In this document: positions 8,626 to 15,453 of the stretch, piece after piece
Position numbering within the stretch: the first letter of the stretch is position 1
Layout: the number at the start of each line of letters is the position of its first letter
Made by a program: the position numbers and the translations under genes
Source of the DNA: CAMDTE01 sp034679985
GTDB taxonomy: Bacteria > Bacteroidota > Bacteroidia > Flavobacteriales > Schleiferiaceae
NCBI GenBank assembly: GCA_034679985.1
Contig: JAXITR010000025.1
Coordinates: 1 to 29,853 of the forward strand
Length of the DNA: 29,853 nt
Direction: 5' to 3'
The notes under the pieces: model-generated
Database searches by the model: none
Seen by the model: only the letters and a program-made list of their open reading frames with translations
Told to the model about the DNA's origin: nothing

Positions 8626-11001
8626 ATGAATGATTTGCGCGCCGGACTGAATCCACCCCAACTGGAAGCGGTGGAACACACCGAAGGTCCGGTGATGGTC
8701 ATTGCGGGCGCCGGATCGGGTAAAACGCGCGTGCTTACGGTGCGCATCGCCCACTTGCTGGAAAAGGGCGTAGATCCCTTCAACGTGTTGGCCCTGACGT
8801 TTACCAATAAGGCCGCACGGGAAATGCAGGGTCGGATTGCTAAGTTGGTGGACGCCAGCAGTGCAAAATCCCTCTGGATGGGCACTTTTCACAGCGTATT
8901 TGCGCGCATTCTTCGCTCGGAGGCCGGTCGGCTTGGGTTTCCTTCCAATTTTACCATCTACGATACCGAGGACGCGCAAAAAGTGTTGGCCGGTTTGATC
9001 AAAGAGGCTCAGTTAGATAAAGACATCTATAAGGTAAAAGCCGTAGCCAGCAGAATCAGTCAGTACAAAAACGCCTTGATCACGCCGAAGGCCTACGATC
9101 AGCGCGGAGACTTGCAGGAACAAGATGCTGCAGCCCGTCTGCCGCAGTTGGGTAACTTGTACCGGGCGTACATGGAAAAGTGCTTCCGCGCCGGCGCCAT
9201 GGATTTTGACGACTTGCTCCTCAAAACCAACGAACTGTTCATTCGCTTTCCGGAGGCCCTAGCCAAATACCAAGAGCGATTTAAATACATCCTGGTGGAC
9301 GAGTACCAGGATACCAACCACAGCCAATACCTTATTGTTAAGGCACTGGCGAGCAGATACGAAAACTTGTGCGTGGTCGGCGACGATGCGCAGTCCATCT
9401 ATGCGTTCCGCGGCGCGAACATCCGCAACATCCTGAACTTTCGTTCGGACTATCCGGATGCTGCCGAAATCAGACTGGAGCAGAACTACCGATCCACCAA
9501 GAACATCGTTGGTGCGGCAAACTCTTTGATTGCCCACAACCAGGAACAACTGGAGAAAAACGTTTGGACCGCCAACGCTGAGGGCGATTTAATTGTGGTC
9601 CACAAGGCCATGAGCGACACCGACGAAGCGCACTACGTGGCGCAAACGATGTGGGATCGGCACATGCGCGAACAACGCAATTGGGATCAGTTTGCCATTC
9701 TGTACCGAACCAACGCCCAGAGCCGTTCGTTTGAAGAAGCCTTTCGGCGGAGGAACATTCCGTACACCATCTACGGCGGGACGTCGTTTTATCAACGCAA
9801 GGAAATCAAGGACGTCATGGCGTATGTCCGACTGGCCTTGAATCCAAACGATGAGGAAGCCCTGCGCCGCATCATCAATTTGCCCACACGCGGCATTGGC
9901 GACACTACGCTTACCCGGTTGACGGTGGTGGCCTCAGAACAAGGACTGTCCTTGTGGGGGGCGTTGAATCTTTTGCCCGCGTTGGACATGGGAATCAACC
10001 GTCCGACCGTTCAAAAATTAGTTGACTTTGCCGACTTAATCCGCAGTTTTGGGGTGGTGGCAGGTCAAAAGAATGCTTTTGACGCGGTGGAACACATTGC
10101 GAAGCACAGCGGCTTGGTTCGCACGCTCGCGGAAGACAAAACACCCGAAGGAATTTCGCGGTACGAAAACGTTCAAGAACTGCTGAATGGAATCCAGGAG
10201 TTTGTTGAGGAACAAGAACAGGTGGAAGGCGGCAACCCCTCCTTGGATGCTTTTTCCCAAGACATTGCCCTGCTCACGGACGTCGACACCAAAAAGGAAG
10301 ACGACCAGCCCAAAGTAACGTTGATGACCATTCACTTGGCCAAAGGACTGGAGTTTCCGGTGGTTTTTGTTGTTGGTTTGGAGGAAACGCTGTTCCCCTC
10401 ATTGATGGCCAGCCAAAGCCGGTCGGATTTAGAAGAAGAACGTCGTCTATTTTATGTAGCACTGACGCGCGCCGAGCATGCTGCGTACCTCACGTACGCG
10501 CACGTACGTTTCCGTTGGGGAAAATTGGTGGACTGCGAGCCCAGTCGGTTTTTGGACGAATTGGACGAAAAGTACCTGGACGTACATATCCCGGTGGTTG
10601 CTCCTTCGTACCGCGCACCTCAATCTTTGCTGGACGCCTTTGACGCCCCCTCACCGGCCGTTCGCACCGGCGAAAAATACCAACGCCCCAATTCCACGGG
10701 CAATACCCTGGCGGGGGGGCGTGACCCAAGAAATGCGACTGCATCAAAAACATCTTCCACCCCTACTCCGCTTTCCATGGCCGCTCCTGGCCGATTCAAA
10801 CCGGTAGAATCCGTGCAGTCTGGCGGACAAGCGCCTTTGGATTTAACCGCCGGGGAACGGGTACTTCACGAGCGTTTTGGCGCGGGCACCGTTACGGAAA
10901 TCAGTGGTGAACTGGGCGACCTGCGGGCCACGGTTCAATTCGATAATGCAGGAGTGAAGAAACTCCTCTTGAAGTTTGCTAAATTGCAGCGCCTTATATG
11001 A
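8626..11001 (+). CDS. UvrD/PcrA-type 3'-5' DNA helicase
   Basis: This is a superfamily 1A ATP-dependent DNA helicase for repair and replication restart, 791 residues long. Visible motifs in order are: Walker A AGAGSGKT (27-34), TFTNKAAREM (Ia), VDEYQDT (224-230, II), QSIYAFRG (256-263, III), QNYRST (286-291, IV), TIHLAKGLEFPVVFV (from about 568, V) and ALTRAE (612-617, VI). The C-terminal 50 residues (GERVLHERFGAGTV onward) match the Tudor-like domain that links PcrA/UvrD to RNA polymerase. It is joined by a Pro/Ser/Thr-rich linker of roughly 80 residues, and the linker DNA contains a run of seven G at 10713-10719. The ATGA overlap with the next gene indicates coupling. Whether to call it uvrD or pcrA cannot be settled here. 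Confidence 0.95.
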   Translation: MNDLRAGLNPPQLEAVEHTEGPVMVIAGAGSGKTRVLTVRIAHLLEKGVDPFNVLALTFTNKAAREMQGRIAKLVDASSAKSLWMGTFHSVFARILRSEAGRLGFPSNFTIYDTEDAQKVLAGLIKEAQLDKDIYKVKAVASRISQYKNALITPKAYDQRGDLQEQDAAARLPQLGNLYRAYMEKCFRAGAMDFDDLLLKTNELFIRFPEALAKYQERFKYILVDEYQDTNHSQYLIVKALASRYENLCVVGDDAQSIYAFRGANIRNILNFRSDYPDAAEIRLEQNYRSTKNIVGAANSLIAHNQEQLEKNVWTANAEGDLIVVHKAMSDTDEAHYVAQTMWDRHMREQRNWDQFAILYRTNAQSRSFEEAFRRRNIPYTIYGGTSFYQRKEIKDVMAYVRLALNPNDEEALRRIINLPTRGIGDTTLTRLTVVASEQGLSLWGALNLLPALDMGINRPTVQKLVDFADLIRSFGVVAGQKNAFDAVEHIAKHSGLVRTLAEDKTPEGISRYENVQELLNGIQEFVEEQEQVEGGNPSLDAFSQDIALLTDVDTKKEDDQPKVTLMTIHLAKGLEFPVVFVVGLEETLFPSLMASQSRSDLEEERRLFYVALTRAEHAAYLTYAHVRFRWGKLVDCEPSRFLDELDEKYLDVHIPVVAPSYRAPQSLLDAFDAPSPAVRTGEKYQRPNSTGNTLAGGRDPRNATASKTSSTPTPLSMAAPGRFKPVESVQSGGQAPLDLTAGERVLHERFGAGTVTEISGELGDLRATVQFDNAGVKKLLLKFAKLQRLI

Positions 11002-11699
11002 TCAATACACAACAGATCGACACCTTATCCTTGGCCTACAACACGGACCATGCGCCGCTCAAGTTATCTGAGTACGGACGCCACGTTCAGTTCATGGTGG
11101 ATCATCTTCAGACGATTGAGGATCGGGACAAACGAACCCATGCGGCCCACGCGGTGGTAGAGGCCATTGCCCAGCTGCAGCCTGCCTTAAAGGAACAGCC
11201 GGATTGGCAACACAAATTGTGGGACCACATACACCTCTTGGCCGATTACCAATTGGATGTTGAATCTCCTTTTCCGGCACCCCAACCAGAAGCTCGTACA
11301 GCACGTCCGGAACCCGTTCCTTATCCAATTAAAAGCACGGCCCATCGATACTATGGCAACATCCTGCGGGAGATGATCACCAAAGCGTTGGAGCTGCCGG
11401 AAGGGGAAGAACGCGATGCCCTGATCTTCGACATCGCAAACCAGATGAAGCGCTCCTATTTGACGTGGAACAAAGACTACGTGGACGACGCCGTAATTTT
11501 CAAAGAACTGCGAACGCTTTCGGGTGGGCAAATCGACGTGGAAAATGTGGCCCTCACCATCCAGCACGGAATCGCCATTAAGTACGCGCCCCTGCACACC
11601 AAGACCAAAAAGGCCAACAAAAAGCCTTTCTTCAAAAACCGATCGGGCAATACCCCCTCTCCCGGAGGAGGCTTCAAACCGTATAACCGCAAAAAATAA
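10998..11699 (+). CDS. DUF4290 family protein
   Basis: This 233-residue cytoplasmic protein of unknown function belongs by recognition to DUF4290, a family found essentially in Bacteroidota and typically encoded next to murA. It begins with the family-typical YNTDHAPLKLSEYGRHVQ segment and contains HLLADYQLDVESPFP and HRYYGNILREMI. The middle is followed by an acidic helix and the IANQMKRSYLTWNKDYVDD block. The last 40 residues are very basic and Gly/Pro/Asn-rich (KTKKANKKPFFKNRSG). There is no signal peptide or membrane segment. It overlaps the helicase by ATGA and overlaps murA by one base (TAATG), so the three genes form a coupled unit. A role near cell-wall synthesis is suggested only by context. 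Confidence 0.85.
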   Translation: MINTQQIDTLSLAYNTDHAPLKLSEYGRHVQFMVDHLQTIEDRDKRTHAAHAVVEAIAQLQPALKEQPDWQHKLWDHIHLLADYQLDVESPFPAPQPEARTARPEPVPYPIKSTAHRYYGNILREMITKALELPEGEERDALIFDIANQMKRSYLTWNKDYVDDAVIFKELRTLSGGQIDVENVALTIQHGIAIKYAPLHTKTKKANKKPFFKNRSGNTPSPGGGFKPYNRKK

Positions 11700-13015
11700 T
11701 GGCACGTTTTCAAATCGAAGGGGGCGCACGACTGCGCGGAGAAATCCAAGCACAAGGTGCTAAAAATGAAGTCCTCCAAATCCTGTGCGCCGTTTTGCTC
11801 ACCTCAGAACCGGTTCGCGTCCAGAACATTCCGGACATTATCGACGTCAATAAGCTCATTGAAATCCTGGAGGATTTTGGCGTTCAGGTAACAAAAAACG
11901 GCCCCGGCGATTACACTTTTCAGGCTGACCAAGTGGACTTGGACTTTTTGTTCACGGACACCTACAAGAAAAAGGGCGCGGCATTGCGCGGTTCCATCAT
12001 GCTCGTGGGTCCTCTTTTGGCACGTTTTGGCAAAGGATACATTCCCAAACCTGGAGGGGACAAGATTGGCCGCCGCAGACTGGATACGCACTTCCAAGGC
12101 CTGATGGCATTGGGGGCTCAATTCAAAAGTGAAGATGGGTCCAGCTTCTACGGCGTAGAACAACCCGCAAGCGGACTGAAGGGTACTTACATGTTGTTGG
12201 AAGAAGCTTCCGTGACGGGAACGGCTAACGTCGTCATGGCCGCCGTTTTGGCACATGGGACCACCACCATCTACAACGCGGCCTGCGAGCCTTACCTGCA
12301 GCAGTTGTGCAGCATGTTGGTGCGCATGGGGGCCAAAATCGACGGAATCGGATCCAATTTACTTCGCATCACCGGTGTGGATCAATTGGGAGGTACGGAA
12401 CACCGCTGTTTGCCGGACATGATTGAGATTGGAAGTTGGATCGGTTTAGCGGCCATGACCCAGTCTGAAATCACCATCAAAAACACCGGATTTGACCATT
12501 TGGGCGTGATTCCCGGAGTTTTTCAAAAGCTTGGCATTCAGTTGGAGCGACGCGGCGACGATATTTTCATTCCCGCTCAAGAACACTACGAAATCCAGAC
12601 CTTCATGGACGGGGGCATCCTGACGATTGCCGACGCCCCGTGGCCTGGTTTCACCCCAGATTTATTGAGCATCATCTTGGTGACCGCAACCCAAGCACGA
12701 GGTTCTGTTTTGGTACACCAAAAGATGTTTGAAAGCCGACTGTTCTTCACCGACAAGTTGATTGACATGGGCGCGCAAATCATATTGTGCGATCCACACC
12801 GCGCTACGGTCATCGGTTTGGACCGTAAAGTGCCCTTGCGCGGCACTACTATGGCTTCACCGGATATCCGTGCGGGTATTGCCCTGTTGATTGCTGCATT
12901 GAGCGCAGAAGGAACTTCCATCATCCAAAACATCGATCAAATTGACCGCGGATACGAGCGGATTGACGAGCGCCTTCGAGCCATTGGCGCGAAAATTGTA
13001 CGATTAAACGACTAA
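11699..13015 (+). CDS. murA: UDP-N-acetylglucosamine 1-carboxyvinyltransferase (MurA), Asp-type
   Basis: MurA transfers enolpyruvate from PEP to UDP-GlcNAc, the first committed step of peptidoglycan synthesis in the cytoplasm. The 438-residue product has the EPSP-synthase-like fold length. It carries the catalytic Lys22-Asn23 pair (QGAKNEVLQI), ALRGSIMLVGPLLARFG, and the mobile loop PGGDKIGRRRLDTHF. In that loop Asp121 replaces the Cys115 of the E. coli enzyme. Asp at this position occurs naturally in some lineages such as mycobacteria and makes the enzyme insensitive to fosfomycin. Asp and Arg residues of the second half (PGFTPDLLSI, DPHRATVIG, GIALLIAALSAEG) are conserved. It is coupled to the DUF4290 gene and followed 11 bases later by a thioredoxin-like gene. 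Confidence 0.95.
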   Translation: MARFQIEGGARLRGEIQAQGAKNEVLQILCAVLLTSEPVRVQNIPDIIDVNKLIEILEDFGVQVTKNGPGDYTFQADQVDLDFLFTDTYKKKGAALRGSIMLVGPLLARFGKGYIPKPGGDKIGRRRLDTHFQGLMALGAQFKSEDGSSFYGVEQPASGLKGTYMLLEEASVTGTANVVMAAVLAHGTTTIYNAACEPYLQQLCSMLVRMGAKIDGIGSNLLRITGVDQLGGTEHRCLPDMIEIGSWIGLAAMTQSEITIKNTGFDHLGVIPGVFQKLGIQLERRGDDIFIPAQEHYEIQTFMDGGILTIADAPWPGFTPDLLSIILVTATQARGSVLVHQKMFESRLFFTDKLIDMGAQIILCDPHRATVIGLDRKVPLRGTTMASPDIRAGIALLIAALSAEGTSIIQNIDQIDRGYERIDERLRAIGAKIVRLND

Positions 13016-13026
13016 CAACCCACCCC

Positions 13027-13611
13027 ATGAACAAAAACTTGAAGATTGCTGCTTGGACCGTTGCCTTGGCGACGGGTGTTGCTGTGCTTTATGTTGCACG
13101 CACCAATGCGTCCTACGCCAAAGAAAACGGAGTTGACTTGAAAACTGCGGCCCTAGAACAAATGTCCAACTACAACGTTGGCGATGTTGCCCCAGATTTG
13201 GCGTACCCAGATCCCAGCGGGAAAGTCATCAAATTATCATCGTTGCGCGGCAAAGTAGTCCTTTTGGACTTTTGGGCCTCCTGGTGCAGTCCGTGCCGAA
13301 TGGAGAACCCTAATGTGGTGCGCGTTTATAACCAATACAAGGACGCTAAATTCACCTCCGGGAAGGGATTCACCGTCTATTCCTATTCCTTGGATCAAAA
13401 CAAGGACCGTTGGGTGGCTGCCATTGCACAAGACCAATTGACATGGCCCAACCACACCTCCGATTTAAAAGGTTGGAATGCAGAAGGTGCCGGCGTCTAC
13501 GGCGTGCGCTCCATTCCAATGACCTACTTGCTGGACGGCGAAGGCAAAATCATAGCCAAGGGCTTGCGCGGACCCGCCTTGGAGGAGAAACTCAAAAGCA
13601 TGTTGAAGTAA
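13027..13611 (+). CDS. TlpA/ResA-like thiol-disulfide oxidoreductase, membrane anchored
   Basis: This 194-residue protein has an N-terminal hydrophobic segment (about residues 6-24) that could be an uncleaved anchor or signal peptide, placing the rest outside the cytoplasm. The domain from about residue 50 is an AhpC/TSA-Redoxin thioredoxin fold. It has GDVAPDLAYPDPSGK, LRGKVVLLDFWASWCSPCR with the CSPC active site (Cys87, Cys90), and GVYGVRSIPMTYLLDGEG with the cis-Pro loop. The family reduces periplasmic disulfides or matures cytochromes; the substrate here is unknown. It is 11 bases after murA and probably co-transcribed with it. Confidence 0.88.
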   Translation: MNKNLKIAAWTVALATGVAVLYVARTNASYAKENGVDLKTAALEQMSNYNVGDVAPDLAYPDPSGKVIKLSSLRGKVVLLDFWASWCSPCRMENPNVVRVYNQYKDAKFTSGKGFTVYSYSLDQNKDRWVAAIAQDQLTWPNHTSDLKGWNAEGAGVYGVRSIPMTYLLDGEGKIIAKGLRGPALEEKLKSMLK

Positions 13612-13650
13612 ACGCTTGCGCGAGCAACAGAGAATACTTCGCCGATTTTG

Positions 13651-13690
13651 CGACCTGTCAATTTGGCATCAATTGCCATTTGGCAGGTCG
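13651..13690 (+). promoter_or_regulatory. 40-base inverted repeat upstream of grpE-dnaJ, candidate heat-shock operator
   Basis: The left arm 13651-13668 and right arm 13674-13690 are near-complementary around a 5-base centre (outer arms CGACCTG and CAGGTCG are perfect). Inside are two tandem palindromes 18 bases apart: TGTCA-ATT-TGGCA (13656-13668) and TGCCA-TT-TGGCA (13674-13685). The element ends 18 bases before the grpE ATG. It is not CIRCE (TTAGCACTC-N9-GAGTGCTAA) and there is no T-tract, so a simple terminator for the upstream gene is unlikely. A binding site for a stress regulator, or a structured leader, is inferred. Confidence 0.55.
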
Positions 13691-13708
13691 TTTGATTAAA
13701 CACCTACC

Positions 13709-14272
13709 ATGAAATCATCCCCCAACGACCCCATTGCTCCGGAAGAAAATCACCAAGAGCCGGTTGCAACTCAAGAAACGGAGCATACGAGCCAAGAAAG
13801 CGAAGTAATTGCCCCAGATGAAAGTTCCGATAGGTCGGTTCAAATTCAGGAGTTGAAAGACCAAAATTTGCGTTTGTACGCAGAATTTGAGAATTTCCGA
13901 AAGCGCACTGCACGTGAGCGATTGGACTTGATCACCTCCGCCAACGAGTCTACCTTAAAATCTCTTTTGACCGTGCTCGATGATTTTGAGCGCGCCTTAA
14001 AATTAATTCCAGCGGACAATGCGGTGACTGAAGGGATGCGATTGATCCATGCCAAACTGACGGACACCCTAAAGTCGCAAGGATTGAAGCCCATGGATTC
14101 CACCACAGGGACTTCGTTTGATCCTGAGTTTATGGAAGCCATAACCACCCTGACCGTTGCAGATCCAGCACAATCGGGTTTGGTTCTAGACGAAGTAGAG
14201 CGCGGTTACCGCGTGGGTGAGAAAATCATCCGCTACGCCAAAGTGGTGGTGGGGAAAATCGCCGAAGCATAG
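13709..14272 (+). CDS. grpE: Nucleotide exchange factor GrpE
   Basis: GrpE releases ADP from DnaK and so sets the pace of the Hsp70 cycle. The 187-residue product has a disordered acidic N-terminus (about 1-42). The long coiled-coil helix with LKDQNLRLYAEFENFRKRTARER follows, then the LLTVLDDFERALKLIP four-helix region. The C-terminal beta domain has GTSFDPEFMEAI and the signature VERGYRVGEKIIRYAKVVV. It is 3 bases before dnaJ; dnaK is not in the window. The 97-base region upstream contains a large inverted repeat, which may place the pair under stress control. Confidence 0.96.
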   Translation: MKSSPNDPIAPEENHQEPVATQETEHTSQESEVIAPDESSDRSVQIQELKDQNLRLYAEFENFRKRTARERLDLITSANESTLKSLLTVLDDFERALKLIPADNAVTEGMRLIHAKLTDTLKSQGLKPMDSTTGTSFDPEFMEAITTLTVADPAQSGLVLDEVERGYRVGEKIIRYAKVVVGKIAEA

Positions 14273-14275
14273 ACC

Positions 14276-15385
14276 ATGGCAAAGCGTGATTACTACGAAG
14301 TACTGGGTGTTAGCAAACAGTCATCTGCGGAGGAAATTAAAAAGGCCTACCGAAAACTTGCCATACAGTACCATCCGGACAAAAATCCAGACGATAAAGA
14401 CGCTGAAGAAAAATTCAAGGAAGCTGCGGAAGCGTACGAAGTTCTAAGTACCCCAGAAAAGCGCCAGAAATACGATCAGTTTGGGCACCAGGCCTTTGGT
14501 TCCGGATCGGGTGGTTTTGGCGGCAGCATGAATATGGACGACATCTTCAGCCATTTTGGAGACATTTTCGGAGACGCTTTTGGAGGAGCTTTTGGGGGCT
14601 TTGGTGGAGGCCGTGGCGGTGCCGTTCGCGGCTCAAATTTGCGGGTTCGTGTTCGCCTGACCTTGGAAGAAATTGCCGCCGGAGTAGAGAAAAAAATCAA
14701 GATTAAACGTGCAATGCCCGCCGCCGGGGTTACGTATAAAACGTGCGACACCTGCGGTGGTCAAGGTCAAGTTACGCGTGTTCAGAATACCATCTTGGGT
14801 CAAATGCGTACCGCTGCGGTTTGTCCCAACTGCCAAGGCAGCGGTAAAAAAGTAGACCAAAGGCCCGCAGGTGTGGGCCCAGACGGTTTGGAAAAAGTAG
14901 AAGAAGTAGTTTCCATCCGCATTCCTGCAGGCGTTCAAGACGGCATGCAATTACGCGTTGCGGGAAAGGGCAATTCTGCTGCAGGCGGAGGTGCTGCAGG
15001 TGACTTGATTGTCGCCATTGAAGAAGAAGAGCACGATTCATTGAAGCGTGACGGTCAAACGTTGCACTTTGAGCTTTTCCTGAGCATACCGGATGCTGCT
15101 TTGGGCGCTAGTGTTGAAGTTCCCACGCTCCAAGGGAAAGCGCGCGTCAAAATTGAAGCGGGAACGCAAAGCGGCAAAGTCCTTCGCTTAAAAGGCAAGG
15201 GGTTGCCTAGTGTAGACAGCTATGGTACCGGGGATCTTCTGATCCACGTACAGGTATGGACTCCCCGAAATTTAAGCGCTGAGGAGCGCTCGTTGCTGGA
15301 AAAACTGCGTGAGAGTAAGAATTTTGAGCCCAATCCAAATGCGTCGGACAAAGGCTTTTTTGATCGACTCAGGGATATGTTCTAG
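14276..15385 (+). CDS. dnaJ: Chaperone DnaJ with reduced zinc-binding region
   Basis: DnaJ delivers unfolded clients to DnaK and stimulates its ATPase. The 369-residue product has a J domain (about 1-70) with the essential HPD at 33-35 and a Gly/Phe-rich linker (about 74-120). A shortened cysteine-rich region follows, then the two client-binding beta domains and C-terminal dimerisation segment. Only two CxxCxGxG motifs are present (CDTCGGQG, Cys157/160, and CPNCQGSG, Cys183/186), where classical DnaJ has four. The retained pair resembles zinc centre II. I recall a similar reduction in flavobacterial DnaJ proteins. It follows grpE by 3 bases and is closed by a strong hairpin. Confidence 0.96.
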   Translation: MAKRDYYEVLGVSKQSSAEEIKKAYRKLAIQYHPDKNPDDKDAEEKFKEAAEAYEVLSTPEKRQKYDQFGHQAFGSGSGGFGGSMNMDDIFSHFGDIFGDAFGGAFGGFGGGRGGAVRGSNLRVRVRLTLEEIAAGVEKKIKIKRAMPAAGVTYKTCDTCGGQGQVTRVQNTILGQMRTAAVCPNCQGSGKKVDQRPAGVGPDGLEKVEEVVSIRIPAGVQDGMQLRVAGKGNSAAGGGAAGDLIVAIEEEEHDSLKRDGQTLHFELFLSIPDAALGASVEVPTLQGKARVKIEAGTQSGKVLRLKGKGLPSVDSYGTGDLLIHVQVWTPRNLSAEERSLLEKLRESKNFEPNPNASDKGFFDRLRDMF

Positions 15386-15403
15386 ATTTTCCGGAACCGT
15401 TTA

Positions 15404-15438
15404 ACGCAAAGAGCCCGGCGAAGCCGGGCTCTTTGCGT
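15404..15438. terminator. Bidirectional hairpin terminator between dnaJ and the T9SS operon
   Basis: ACGCAAAGAGCCCGGC (15404-15419) pairs perfectly over 16 bp with 15423-15438 around a GAA loop. It lies between the convergent ends of dnaJ (15385, plus) and the sorting-domain gene (15454, minus). No long T-tract follows outside the arms, although the base of the stem contains AAAG/CTTT on both sides. It probably stops transcription in both directions. Confidence 0.85.
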
Positions 15439-15453
15439 CTGGGTCGTGCATCA

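Noticed and set aside
8545..8979. Minus-strand open frame of 144 codons opposite the helicase start
   Set aside because: It overlaps the conserved helicase N-terminus and Walker A region and would collide with the rpsL promoter; no domain is visible.
13664..13677. Sigma-54 promoter (TGGCA...TTGC) upstream of grpE
   Set aside because: The GG and GC elements are separated by 8 bases where the sigma-54 consensus needs 10, so it was treated as part of the palindromic element.
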